Of a stretch of DNA of 64,000 bases, positions 1-10,964 are shown one piece after another (within the stretch, counting starts at the first letter, position 1; every line of letters starts with the position of its first letter). A program made the translations under genes and the position numbers. The stretch comes from Amaurobius ferox. Its lineage: Eukaryota; Arthropoda; Arachnida; Araneae; Amaurobiidae. Where the stretch lies: assembly GCA_951213105.1 (NCBI GenBank), contig OX578147.1:122961142-123025141 (forward strand), given 5' to 3'. The notes under the pieces were generated by a model that saw only the letters and a program-made list of their open reading frames with translations, made no database searches and had not been told where the DNA came from.

Positions 1-899
1 CGTTTACAAACAAAGTGTGTTCTTTAGTTTTTAACATAATTAAGCTTTTTCACTTTAAAATGTTTCGATTTTTTTCCTTCCGAATTGATTCATGTTCATC
101 ATTCGAAAAAAAAGCATACTAATTTTCCTAAGGGATTTTTTATGTGTATTTAGTATTATGGATAAAAAAAACTACATTTTGTGATAAAACACAAAAATTT
201 CACAAATCGCTGTACAGTTTAAATATTTAGCATTTATGTATGCTCCAAAATAACGTCATTAGACCAGCAAGCAATTGCTTAACCCACTTCGAAGGCCAAA
301 ACTGCCTTCTTCGGAATAAAGAGACAGAGCAGCCATACCTCGAATAAATATGAATTGAGCGATTAGTCATGGACTCATATCCATTTTAGGAAATAATTTC
401 ATTAAGATAAACTACCATCGTATGCAAATTTTGATTACGCGATACTTTTTAAAATAATATAAAAGCAATTAGTTAAACGAAAGAATTTTCTTATTATACT
501 ATCAGTATTACATTAAATAGTATTCATTAATTTTTCTGGTGGATAATTGTGGACGTTAAACATATTTTACTAAAGATGGGTACTTATGAAGCTTTCGAAT
601 GATAACTTTATCTAACAAAATTCAATTTTTGTACTACCCCTGAAATATATACATTTGCTATTTCTTTTGACAAGAGTTAAAGTAATTTAAGTTCTCTAAA
701 TCTGACAAATTTTTCATGGACAATTTTGCATATATAACCCTATATTTTTTTCAGAAGGATGACGAACAATTGAATAAGGAACAATTTACTAATTGGAACT
801 GCCTTTGTAGAGGGTTTGTATAAAAAGTTAAAAATTTGGATTTGTTTAGGGGGGGGGAGGGAAACATGGTTCCGCGGCCAATCGTTCAAGAGATATTTT
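1..899. other. AT-rich DNA, nothing recognised
   Basis: No coding frame, RNA gene or clear repeat is seen. Short open frames near 740-1007 overlap the Family P-like fragment that follows and have no coding character. Confidence 0.6.
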
Positions 900-1102
900 A
901 GTGAACATCCATCAAGGTTTGTGGCCGCTATCATGTACGCAAGAAATCGACCACAGACAGGCGGACATCACTCCAATACTAGTCAAAACGCGTTCAGTAG
1001 GTCTTGAAACATATTTTGGCATCAAAATCTCGAATTCGAAAATTTTCGTGAAAACAATACTTTCTCCATACTATATAACACTCTATTAGAAAGTAAGAAT
1101 TA
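900..1102 (-). repeat. Fragment of Family P, subfamily 2 (5' end)
   Basis: On the minus strand this matches the 5' end of the longer element at 20464-21730. Shared pieces are a terminal ACTTTCT...AGAAAGTA-type palindrome, a stretch reading TGTTTTCACGAAAAT, and a segment ending in GACATCGCTC/GATGTCCG-like sequence. The 3' part is missing, so this is a dead fragment. No protein is encoded. The boundary on the low-coordinate side is uncertain. Confidence 0.6.
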
Positions 1103-1654
1103 ATCACATGGATAATTTAATAACCCTCTCTGATGCCAGTTTAACACCATAATTAGACTTTGAGCATGATAGGCCAGTCACATGCGCTCTCTAATTTACT
1201 CAGACTGGATTGAGCGTGCTAGTTAATTTTGGCTTGGGTGTTAATGCATTTCCATTTAATAATGAAAAGTAACATTTTATTTATTTTCTTTTAATTTTTT
1301 TTCTGAAAGATAGTGCTATACCAGTATAGTGACTAAAACTTCTTTGATTGCTGTGATTGAGGTGGTTTCACTGTTCCTCATAGTAAATACAAAATAACTG
1401 GTTGTTACCTGCGAACCTATTTTTAATTAATTGTTGCACTAACGAAGTTTTATGTTTCAGTTACCCTTTTAAGAAATTTAAACGACATTTTATTATATTT
1501 ATATAAACTCTTTTATTTTATCTTTTATATAACGACCTACTTTTTGAACGAAGTCCGCTATTCTATGTGATACTAGAAAATGTAACCTGCATTGCCAGGT
1601 ATTTACATTGCAAACCTATGATTAAAATTTCACCTAATTCAATAAGTAGAATAC

Positions 1655-1890
1655 ACTTTGTACGAAAGATAAGAGAAACTTGAGCGTCGTATATAAGCAC
1701 AAATAACACACTAGTACAGCATACAGCTGTTTCGAGAATACGCTGGATAGCCTTTGTCAGTGCAAGAGAATCAACAAACCCGAAGTCCAAAAGAGGAATA
1801 GACTTAATTATCATTGGCCCATGTAAGCTGCCTTATTGTGTTATTTGTGCTTATATATATTGCTCAAGTTTTCTGTATAGCGAATTATTG
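1655..1890. mobile_element. Foldback MITE, copy 1
   Basis: The left arm (about 1670-1765) contains AACTTGAGC, then TATAAGCACAAATAACAC, then ACAGCTGTTTCGAGAATACG. The right arm (about 1830-1885) carries the inverted version, GTGTTATTTGTGCTTATAT followed by GCTCAAGTTTTC. The same motif set recurs at 43975-44275 and 55755-56075, which defines a small non-coding foldback family. Superfamily and target duplication were not determined. Confidence 0.6.
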
Positions 1891-3246
1891 AAAACTTAAT
1901 GCTTTTAATGCGATACGCCCACTTAAAACAAAAACAAATAACTTGCTATGCGGGCTTATTACGCCCTAAATAAGTGCGCAGGGTGCATATAATCTGGGTG
2001 TACGATCTTCGTTTTCGAAATATCAGTAAACTTAAATATATTTATATTACTATCTGTGCAATTAATTCCGAAATCAGTAAATTTAAGAACATCCACAAAG
2101 CATTAACATTTACTTATCAGATTTACTGATACAACACTGAAAATTATTTTAACCGAAATGAAATTCAAAACTTCTTTCGAAAAATGGTAATTATTCATTA
2201 CCCACTCGATAATTACGTCAATGTTTTCCTTAGCAACGGATACAGGCTGTGACGCAGAATGAAACAAATCGCTAGCAAAATGAAATATATTTTTTTTTTT
2301 TTGCTTCTGTTTAAAAATCCACAGAAAATAAAAAAATAGAATAATTAAAAAAAATTATTGGCAAATATATACACCCATATGTTGGTGTATTTAAAAATAA
2401 ATAAATGAATATAAAATAATTGTTCTATAGATTTGATGCAAAAATTGTTAGACAGAACATTATTTTATCTTTCCGATGATATCAAGATGGAGACTTTGAT
2501 AATATTTTCGATCATTAAGGGTGATTCAAGGGTAATTGTGTGAAAATTGCTAAAAATCGTACCTCAACATGAAAAAAAAAACCTAATTCAAATTAAAAAA
2601 AGTTTCTATGAGATTTGCCGTATTTGAAGTTCATCTAACCCTGTACCGAATTTTGCGACTGTCTGACTATTAGATTTCACTCTACAATCGACACACACAT
2701 ACGGACGGATGGACAGACAGACAAAAAGATAGAAAAACATATATCTTCTATTATTATATAAGATATCGATGTTCCCGATAAACTTTAAATACTTCACTCC
2801 CTTTCACTGCATATCTCTCTAACAATAAACTCCCTATTTACCATCTCGTTTCCCCCTATTTAACAATAAAATTATATCCCCTTCCATTTGAGTAAATCTG
2901 ATTATGGCTGTGTTTTAAGGACAGAATTGCACAATACATAAATTTCAATAGACGTTTGAATATTTCATGTGGAAGCATGCACATATTTCCCAAGTGTATT
3001 CACCTATGAGTATTAGGTAATACAATATTGCAATCTGGGAAATATTTGTTCAAACGCCCATCCACGTAAAGATATACAAAGGAGAATGTTTAAAATTTAT
3101 TAACTTTGCATAAAATCTATTAATCTTAGCTGGACGAAAAATTTTAAAAACAGGTGTAATTTACTTTGAAAATATTTGTTGACGTTTAATCGATTTTCAT
3201 ATTTGCGAGTACCTTGTAAAGTAAATCTAATAATTTATAATAGATT
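1891..3246. other. AT-rich DNA, no gene seen
   Basis: The region around 2683-2765 has a GGACGGATGGACAGACAGAC stretch like the primer-proximal part of diverged Family P copies, followed by AT-rich sequence. Nothing else is recognised. Confidence 0.5.
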
Positions 3247-3320
3247 CAGAGTGGTATAGTTGGTAGCACATTTAGACACGATCTAGTCCCGGGTTTGATA
3301 CTTGGCTCGGTCAGATTGTT
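3247..3320 (+). repeat. tRNA-like SINE head remnant
   Basis: The spacing and sequence resemble a pol III internal promoter. An A-box-like TATAGTTGGTAGCAC lies near 3255 and a B-box-like GGGTTTGATAC near 3291. There is no intact cloverleaf and no matching tail. It is probably an old tRNA-derived SINE or tRNA pseudogene. Confidence 0.35.
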
Positions 3321-3831
3321 TCTAGAACAATAACAATGCTTAAATCAAATGATTTTCAATAGTAAAAATTAAATTTTGAAATGTTGAAAAAAGGTGTTAG
3401 GAATCACACTGGACAAGTCATACGATTTGTGGGCTCTCCTTACATATATTCATACTTTCCCCCCACACACACACACACACCACCACCACTACCCAAACAT
3501 TTATCACATCCCCTCTCTCCATATAAGAGTTTCCATTCTATAAATTGTTCATGTCTTTTCCTTCCTCAGAGATAAAATTATTAGAGGCCCAAGTTTCCCC
3601 TTACTTGAGTGGTATCTGGCGACCCTAATTCACGTAATAGTGCTGGGACCCATAGGCGTCTTAAATGAAAAAGTATTTTCCAAAATTTTTACTCATACAT
3701 ATATGTATTAGAGTGAAAGTAGCGTGTAAATTAACCTGCGATTATTCAGATAACATCGAGTGGATATCTAGCAATATATTTTGAATAAAATTGTTTACTT
3801 TTATCAATTGTTGATAATTAAAATTAATTAT

Positions 3832-4338
3832 ATAGGGAGTATAACAAGAAAATAATTAACAGAAGCAGTATAACAAGACAATTAATTACATGATGAGTAT
3901 AATAAAAAAATTGAAATAAGTAGTATAACAAGAAAATTAATTGTCTGCGAAGTATAATAAAAAGTGACATAGGCAGTATAACAAGCAAATTATTAACATA
4001 ATGAGTATAACATGTAAATTACATAGGTAGTATAAGAAGATAATTATTGACATCGAGAGTATAACAAGAAAATGATTAACATAGGAAATATAACAGGAAA
4101 ATTATTACCATAAGGAGTATAACAAGAAAATTATTAACATAGTGAGTATAACAAGAAAATTATTTACATAGTGAGTATAGCAAGAAAATTATTAACATAG
4201 TGAGTATAACAAGAAAATTATTAACATAAGAAGTATAACAAGAAAATTATTAACATAAGAAGTATAACGAGAAAATTATTAACATAAGAAGTATAACAAG
4301 AAAATTATTAACATAGGTATTATAACAGGAAAATTAGC
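3832..4338. repeat. 26-bp minisatellite (AGTATAACAAGAAAATTATT type)
   Basis: About 19 head-to-tail copies of an AT-rich unit containing AGTATAACAAGAAAATTATT and then AACATA. The first copies are diverged. Those from about 4110 to 4310 are nearly identical, suggesting recent expansion at that end. A few units are shortened. Confidence 0.9.
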
Positions 4339-5147
4339 TGCTTAGATTAAAGTTTTACCTTTAGAATCGCCTGCATAAATCGGTAATTATTTCCCGTGTG
4401 TCATAAAATAATGCAGAAGCCCCCAAGCGCCTTCCTGAAATAGATGTCCTAGTTCTATCGTATCCCAATTGAACGCTTTAATTCCATAAAATATGCATGG
4501 TGTTAGATAAGGAAACATGCAGATATGATTATGTTTACCTCACAACTGTATCATAATACTTAAAATGTAGCAAATATTAGAATAAATCGTGTCAGTTGCA
4601 TAATACAATAGTATGTAATGTTAATATAGTTATTGTCGTACCGCTGGATGTACTCTGAATTAATAATCTATTCACCAGATGAAGAAATCCAAATCCAAAT
4701 TTGTGTATAATATTGATCTTTGTCTAAGTAGGCAATATTTTCAGAAAAGTTCATCTTTTCTTCTTTATTGTAGATAAGCATAGAGCTTAACACCAAATAA
4801 GAACCACTTGCTAGAGAAAATACTAATAACTAAAACCAAACTTACAGAATAAGCCTAAAGTTTGCTGTGCATCCTGTGTAAAATTTAATGAAATTTGATG
4901 CCGGCTTCGTGATATCACTAGGTCTGGCAAACCTGACCGGTAAGCCCCTATTTTTGGGATTTAAGTCTAAGTCATGTTCGTAAAATTCAGTCTTACCTGA
5001 ATGCTCGAAAAAAGGGGCAGGGCGTACAGGTCCGAACTCATTTATACTGAAGAAGGAAATCCAACAATTTCCGAAAAGTATGTGCGCTTACTTAACCTTA
5101 TTTGTGCTGCATTTTACGTTGTGATCCTGTACATTATTGATTGAGTT
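4339..5147. other. AT-rich DNA, nothing recognised
   Basis: No open frame of note, no RNA gene and no repeat that I could place. Confidence 0.5.
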
Positions 5148-5420
5148 GGCCGGGATAGTCCAGTGATTATGGCGAAAGGAACCGAGTTTGATCCTCACCA
5201 GGCCCATACGTATTCACTTGTGTACGTGGAGTATGGGAACGATAAATCTGTGGGTCCAAAAGGTATGTCCTTTCAAAATGGGATGGGTCACGAGAAGAAA
5301 GTACAGTTCCTGTGGCTGCTACCCGTACTGGGTTTCGGCCTAAACTCGGTGGATCAAGCGCTTAATGTGATCCGTCCCTTATGGTGCGCCAGAGAAACGT
5401 GTTATGGCGGTAAAATTATT
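5148..5420 (+). mobile_element. Old tRNA-derived SINE (main family)
   Basis: The head reads GGGATAGTCCAGTGATTATGG (A-box region), followed by a B-box-like GAGTTTGATCCTC near 5190. The body then matches the younger copies at 30540 and 47817: a GTGGGTCC segment, a block equivalent to CTGTGGATGCCTCCCCCACT and a GGTTTCGGCCTAAACT block. Divergence is high and no clear target duplication or CAA-repeat tail was found. The open frame running through it is not a gene. Confidence 0.7.
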
Positions 5421-6652
5421 CATACTTAGGCCGCTAAATAGGCAAATGATTTAATACTAGAAGGTGCGACTTCACTATACCTATAATTGCTTTAAAAGAT
5501 ACTTTTTTCGCTAACTTTAAATTTGTTTTTTACACAAAATAAACACTTGACATGTGCACATTTAAGTAATATTTAAACAACATAAACATTTAAAGTTATA
5601 AATAAGTTTAAGTACTTAAAAATACGAAATTTAAGCAATTCTTATTGTTTCATTTATTTTTGCAGTCTATGCAAATGTTCAATTTTCTTATTTTACCCCC
5701 ATACACTGCACTTTTAGATGCATCACAGAAGTTGGTTTTATTTCCTTTACAACTATTTACTTACAATTGTTCACTCTTACGCACTTCGTGATTCACTGAA
5801 ATGGTTCTCTGCCGTACTCGCAGAAGTTGCTTACTCTTAGTGGTGCAGTTTTCTTTTTCTGAAATCCTCTGCGATATTCAAAATGTAATTTCGACGGCTT
5901 CTTCTATTTTCTTGATGTAACTTCTTTTACATAATCTAAAAATTTATACCAGCGTTGCTCTAAAATGTTAAAGAACACTTGCACAGACCAATTTTTATAG
6001 AATATTTTCGCGCCATTTGATTCAGTACATCTACGCCAAACTTTGTGGTAAGTTAAAAGCGTACTATACTTGGAATCTTTGTGTTCTAGGTTTCATTAAT
6101 AATCAAAAATTAGGTGTTCATTAATATAGCATATTTTTATTTCTTTTAATCTGATATGATATCAGTGAAATGTCGCTACCTTCATCCCAGGTTGTTGAAT
6201 AAAGATCCTTCCTTGTTTTCTTCAGAGATAAAGGGGTCTCTCTTTTCTCACGATTTATGGTTCCTAAAAGTTGTCCCTTTATTGTTCAGTTCTGTTGCAA
6301 GTTGTAAAAAACAGCATTCGTTGTAAGATTTTTTACTGTGTTATCTTTACTGGGCCAACAGTATCTCACTGACAGTATCTTTAACCGGTCGTATTTAATC
6401 TTTGTCTAAGTCACGGCATCTATTTCGCTGAGATATGGAATCCACATCATCAGCAATCCAAAATTTTATTTCGAGTAGTCTGGCTTTTATGAAATGTATT
6501 GCATATACCGACACCGTGGTTTTATACCAAATAGCTGTCTATCAATTGTATATTATTTCCTGGTGAGTAATAAAAATAATTATTACTCATGTTAACAATT
6601 ACAACAATTTATCACTTTAATAATTACAACAATAACAATTATGATATATAAC
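5421..6652. other. AT-rich DNA, nothing recognised
   Basis: No gene, RNA or recognisable mobile element was seen. Only short stop-interrupted frames are present. Confidence 0.5.
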
Positions 6653-7037
6653 AATACTCTATAAAGCCAACGGCTGTACCGTGCTGAAAACACCGGTTCC
6701 CGTTAGATCACCGAAGTTAAGCAGCATCGGGCGCAGTTAGTACTTGGGTGGGTGACCACCTGGGAACACCGCGTACTGTTGGCTCATTTCAGTCGACATT
6801 GTGGCCGAACGGTCAAGGCGAACGTTTCCAGCGATTGATCGGCCGCCACGTTGTGGGTTCGAGTTCCACGTAAAGCATGGATGTTTGTGTTGTTGGGCGC
6901 AATGTGTTCCCATCCCCACTGGTGTGCTGGGGAAACGTCTTTAACGGCTAAGAGGTTCACTGTTCTGACCGATGTATAGTCGAAGATGAAAGAGTCAATG
7001 CCTCTGGCCATTGGAAAAAGAAATACTCTATAAAGCC
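6653..7037 (+). mobile_element. Chimeric 5S rRNA-tRNA SINE, complete with target duplication
   Basis: The element is flanked by a perfect 16-bp direct repeat, AATACTCTATAAAGCC, at 6653-6668 and 7022-7037. This is the signature of retroposition by a LINE-type machinery. It begins with a nearly full-length 5S rRNA (6666-6783). After a TCATTTCAGTCGAC linker comes a tRNA-like segment with an A-box region GTGGCCGAACGGTCAAGGCG and a B-box GGGTTCGAGTTCC. A unique body of about 150 bp with no coding potential follows. Two pol III promoters therefore sit in series. Chimeric 5S-tRNA heads are known in vertebrate SINEs such as AmnSINE1. I infer that this is an independent arthropod-type example. Confidence 0.85.
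6666..6783 (+). rRNA. 5S rRNA-derived head of SINE (not a housekeeping 5S gene)
   Basis: This 118-nt segment aligns end to end with animal 5S rRNA. It starts GCCAACGGCTGTACCGTGCT, contains the internal control region GATCACCGAAGTTAAGCAGC and GGGTGGGTGACCACCTGGGA, and ends TACTGTTGGC so that the terminal helix can form. It is embedded in a SINE flanked by target duplications and lacks the oligo-T terminator expected directly after a true 5S gene. I therefore call it a retroposed head. The promoter boxes look intact, so transcription remains possible. Confidence 0.85.
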
Positions 7038-7504
7038 CTTCCACACATCGGATATCAAAGTAAATTTGACACTTTGTTGTCGTGATCTTGGTGATTTCTT
7101 ATCGAAACATATATATTTTAATATTTATAGAAATCTATTTCTACTCGTGTTTCCATAAAGAGTTGTTGACCAAGTATTAAACCACACACTCAAAATAAAA
7201 TGCACTTTTACTTCAAAAGCGCCCTTTGCATAGAGAAATACTATGAATGCATCTAACTCATCAAGTGAAAAGCTCCAAATTTCATTTTTGAGCTGACGTC
7301 CTACTTCAGTTGCTTATGCAGTCTCTGATATAGAGTAATATATTTTAACGAATAAAAAGCGTCCATGTACTGATAAGGATCCCGTTGGTAACATTTAACT
7401 TTGCATGTGGTGTTTGACTTTTAATGCCATCTATGATTTTATGCTTTAGCCGCCTCAAAGAAGTGGTCATATGCGAGTTCATTATTGTCAATATGGTCTC
7501 AGCA

Positions 7505-7602
7505 TGGCTCATTTCAGTCGACGTTGTGGCCGAACGGTCAAGGCGAACGTTTCCAGCGATTGATCGGCCGCCACGTTGTGGGTTCGAGTTCCCCACAACT
7601 AA
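7505..7602 (+). mobile_element. 5'-truncated copy of the 5S-tRNA SINE
   Basis: About 90 bp starting GGCTCATTTCAGTCGACG matches 6781-6870 almost exactly, including the A- and B-box sequences. The first three bases (GGC) equal the end of the 5S head. This copy therefore looks like a truncation just inside the 5S part, which supports the 5S head being part of the master element. Downstream of the B box the sequence diverges from the first copy. Confidence 0.75.
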
Positions 7603-8120
7603 CCACCAGGTTGTGAACAAGTTGAAGCTTCTTTCGGTTGTCGTAGAATTCCTCTTCGTCGTCCTAAAACATCCTTTCTATCCTCGACATTTTGTTGATC
7701 CTTAAACCTGGCTTCTAATCTCAGCAATTTTTTCGCTGGAGTTTTTAGAATCTTCTCCACTTTTAGATTCGTATTGACTAGAGACGATAGGAGAATATTC
7801 TTCTTCTGGAGAATTTGATCCACTTATTATGTGCGGATTTAATAATAATCATTTTGGTGTTCGTTATGCTCAGTGCCTGAAGCAGAATTCTCCTCAGACA
7901 GCTCCTGGAAGAGTTTTAGAATGGCGTCGGACTGAGACGAGACCTCTTCGTCGAGACATTGAACCAGCACCTTCACAAAATACAGCCATCAAAAATAAAG
8001 GATTGTGAGATACTACAAGTAGTCAAACTAATGACGATCAAAGAACGCCTCGAACCAATCAGCTATCAGAGAGAAAATGACACCAAGGACAGCACTTGGA
8101 CAACATACAACTAACAAGCA
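7603..8120. other. GC-richer segment with short open frames, unrecognised
   Basis: Base composition rises here. A minus-strand frame covers 7599-7823 and has a charged, helix-like composition (for example RLEARFKDQQNVEDRKDVL). A plus-strand frame from about 7778 to 8008 includes CGFNNNHFGVRYAQCLKQNS. Neither matches a family I recognise, and both are short and lack splice signals. This could be a decayed gene or retroelement fragment, or chance. Confidence 0.25.
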
Positions 8121-8260
8121 AACATTTTTATCCCGCGTTTCCCCTCTGAGAGATAAAAAACAAACGCAAGGTGTTTCGCTTAAAGTTTGTGTTTTGATTT
8201 CAGATGCAAATATAAAAAAAAGTTAAATATTGTTTTGAAAACAGAATATTCTCAAACCGG

Positions 8261-8485
8261 TCTAGGTATACACAGTTAGGTATGCACCTGTCTAGGTATA
8301 CAGTTAGATATACACTCTGTCTAGATATACACCTGTCTAGGTATACACAGTAATTCTAAGTATACATAGTAATTCTAGGTATACACAGTAATTCTAGGTA
8401 TACACAATAATTCTAAGTATACACAGTAATTCTAGGTATATACAGTAATTCTTGATATACACAGTAATTCTAGGTATACACAGTT
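8261..8485. repeat. About 19-bp minisatellite (TCTAGGTATACACAGTAAT)
   Basis: About eleven imperfect head-to-tail units based on TCTAGGTATACACAGTAAT. The left part is less regular, with CACCTGTCTAGGTATAC variants. It is non-coding. Confidence 0.85.
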
Positions 8486-8724
8486 GTGATAAACATTACA
8501 TTTGGATTTGAACGAGATTTTATATACACCAGATTTAGACTTATTTAGGAAAATCCAAAATATATGAAATTAATAAATAGAAAAAGGGGTGTAACAAAAC
8601 TAACTTCACAGCTGACAAAATGTCCACTTCGGAAATTCTAATATTAATTAACAAGTGCCTGGTCATTGGGGTAAAAACATTATTGATTGTGGCCAAAAGT
8701 CGAGTTCTTTATTTATATACATGC

Positions 8725-8850
8725 ATATACACACACACACAGAGACTAAAGGTTAAATCATTTGATTCGAGGTCTAACGTACAAATCCGTCAAAACCCCA
8801 ATTTCTAACCCCGTCACAATACTTTATAGATTATATGGGAAAATAATAAA
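8725..8850 (-). repeat. Diverged Family P 5'-end fragment
   Basis: Read on the minus strand, the end resembles the Family P start: a palindrome-like stretch followed by ATTGTGACGGGG-type sequence (plus strand CCCCGTCACAATACTTT). It then continues into a CA/TG microsatellite at 8732-8742. Only the 5' end is recognisable. Confidence 0.45.
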
Positions 8851-8971
8851 AATATTTACAAGGTTTTAAAGCTAAGTAAGTTTTTGTTATATAAAAGTCC
8901 TATCTTATAATACATTTAAGAAATTGTGAAGGTAAAGCCATTCATTGAAATATCTATGTACTTTATCTGCT

Positions 8972-9226
8972 CTATGGAACAACAAGGAAATAAAGGAACA
9001 CCAAGATGACAAACACCGCTGAAATATCTCCCGGCCACTTTATGATGACAGCATGGCTAAAAGCCACCAGAAGCAATAAAACAACAGCAAAAAAAGTCCC
9101 TTGATATATTTCTAGTCCTTGGCTTACAATATTCTGAAAAGGAACAAAACATTTGCCAGCAATGAAGAAATAAGCCATTAATATCAGGACCAGATCATTA
9201 CCATCCAGTTCCTTTTTGAAAGAGAA
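8972..9226 (-). CDS. Possible orphan exon encoding a multi-pass membrane segment, unrecognised
   Basis: A minus-strand open frame of about 84 codons begins right after a good splice-acceptor-like sequence (TTTTCTACTCCTAG) and ends at a stop at 8972-8974. It contains three strongly hydrophobic stretches: one around LVLILMAYFFIAG, one around TFFAVVLLLLVAFSHAVI, and one around VFVILVFLYFLVVP at the C-terminus. Hydrophobic and charged parts alternate as in a membrane protein. I cannot assign a family. It could be the terminal exon of a receptor-like gene, a receptor pseudogene, or a chance frame. No partner exon was recognised nearby, and the start is set only by the acceptor. Confidence 0.3.
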   Translation of the reverse strand, partial: FSFKKELDGNDLVLILMAYFFIAGKCFVPFQNIVSQGLEIYQGTFFAVVLLLLVAFSHAVIIKWPGDISAVFVILVFLYFLVVP

Positions 9227-9499
9227 CTAGGAGTAGAAAAGATGGCCGTTGAAAAAAATTTTAGGGATAATGTTTCTCTTTTATTTCTGCTTTACCCAAA
9301 CTAGTTAAAAAGGGGGAAGAAAGGGAAAATAATAAACTCTCCCCAAAAGTTATTCTCCATCCGTTTGAAAATCCTGCATCCGGACTGGGCCGTAGTCTTC
9401 GGAAGACGAGAAACGCTTTTGTAGATCCCTTCAAATCGAAGTCTGGCCCATCGTTCACCATTTTGTTTCTACATAAATACATTGTTTCAAGATCTAAAA

Positions 9500-9545
9500 C
9501 AATGGTCTCCAAACTTTTTGGATCGCTAACTCCTATGGTAAATGC
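9500..9545 (+). mobile_element. hAT-like terminal repeat, single end
   Basis: The stretch CAATGGTCTCCAAACTTTTT followed by GGATCGCTAACTCC resembles widespread hAT/Charlie-type TIRs (CAGTGGTCTCCAAACTTTTTGG form). No matching inverted end was found downstream. It is probably one end of a decayed element. A G-run at 9579-9588 follows. Confidence 0.4.
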
Positions 9546-10964
9546 AGGTGTAGGAACTTTTTGTGTGTGTGTGCGTGGGGGGGGGGGGATCTAAAACTGA
9601 TATTGGTTTTAATAGGGACTCCATATTAAAATAGCATAAGAATGCTTTCTATTCTAAACAGGCGTTCTAGAAAAGCAATATCCGTATAATCATAAATTAT
9701 GATTATGATTTATAGTAATTTATTAATCATTTATAATTCATATTATTATTGTGTTCATGATCATGTAATTATATGTCTATATTGCCAAAGGATAAAATAA
9801 TACAAAAAATTAAATTTTCTTTGTGTACCCCCCACATATTATTGACTCAAATCAAGATGTTATTCTTTCCCGTAAGACACAAAGATAAAAACACAAAACT
9901 GTAAAAGCAAAAATCTAAAAGAAAGTAAAAATATAAAATTACTACATTATACCGTAATATTCTCTAGAATATTCTCTATTTGTTAACGGACGACCTATTC
10001 TGCGGCTAGGAGTACAACAAGTTCTCAAATTAAAATTTCTTCATTACACTAAAAAAATTCAGAAACTATTTTTTAAAGATAAAATAAAATTTGAAACACT
10101 TCAAACTCAGTGGCGTATTCAAGACGAAGCTCGCCGATGTTATGATCCACTCCCGTTGGAGATAAAGCCTTCCTTAAGCCGGTTTTGTATTTATTATCAC
10201 TAAAACTGTGGGAAACAGGTTATTCCTTTGGCTTCGCCCTCAATAGGCGGGTTCTGATGGTATAATTTACAGAAAGTTTAATCAACCGTGTGTAAATAAA
10301 TTCGCTGTATCTGTTGTAAATAAATTCTAGAATATGTATTAAAATAATCCTTTCTAAATTTTATATTTCTGTAAGAAAATTTTGCATGTACACTTTTTAG
10401 TTCTCTTTTCATTATGTACTATGTAGTGCTTTACGCGTTTAAGCACTTTTGTGCTGAGAAATGGTCAATACGGTTCCTGATTGGTTGGCTGCCTGAAACG
10501 GAACATTTTTATGCGTGGAAAAGCGACTTAAGTCATGAAGTTCAATGTTTCATAACTTGGTGAATTTTGGTCGTAAAAGGAAGATTTTTTTTTTTTATTT
10601 TGCATGAAATCGTATGAAGATGATTTTCCTAAATATAATTTGCAGGGCTGGGGGACCAGGAAATTTATATTTCGTATTTCTTTCAGAAATGTATTTATTG
10701 ATTTAAACAGTTTCTAAGATAATAGATTTTAAGATTTAAAACATTTTTGGGATTGGAAGTATATCTCTGTGACTAACGGTTGAGGAAATAGCCATTGGGC
10801 ACCAATAGCTCTCAACACCCTGTATATATATCACCCGCAATCAAAGAATGCTAGAAAAGTATTCCATATGGCATCCAATAGTTTTTAGTGTCAGAAAAAT
10901 TATAGCCGGATTAGGTTTACAGAGTTTTTCTGATTTGTCTAGTTCAGGGTTGTCCAATATTTTT
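9546..10964. other. AT-rich DNA, nothing recognised
   Basis: No gene or placed repeat was seen. CAACACCCTGTATATATA near 10813-10830 looks like one end of a mariner-type element, but no partner end was found. Confidence 0.45.

Noticed and set aside
3832..4338. CRISPR array
   Set aside because: Units are contiguous with no unique spacers, and the genome is eukaryotic. The same applies to the 8261, 33705 and 56100 arrays.
6666..6783. Functional 5S rRNA gene
   Set aside because: It is bounded by a SINE body and a 16-bp target duplication, has no immediate oligo-T terminator, and is not in a tandem 5S array.
10813..10830. Mariner-type element end (CACCCTGTATATA)
   Set aside because: No matching inverted end was found within a few kilobases, and the word is short and AT-rich.
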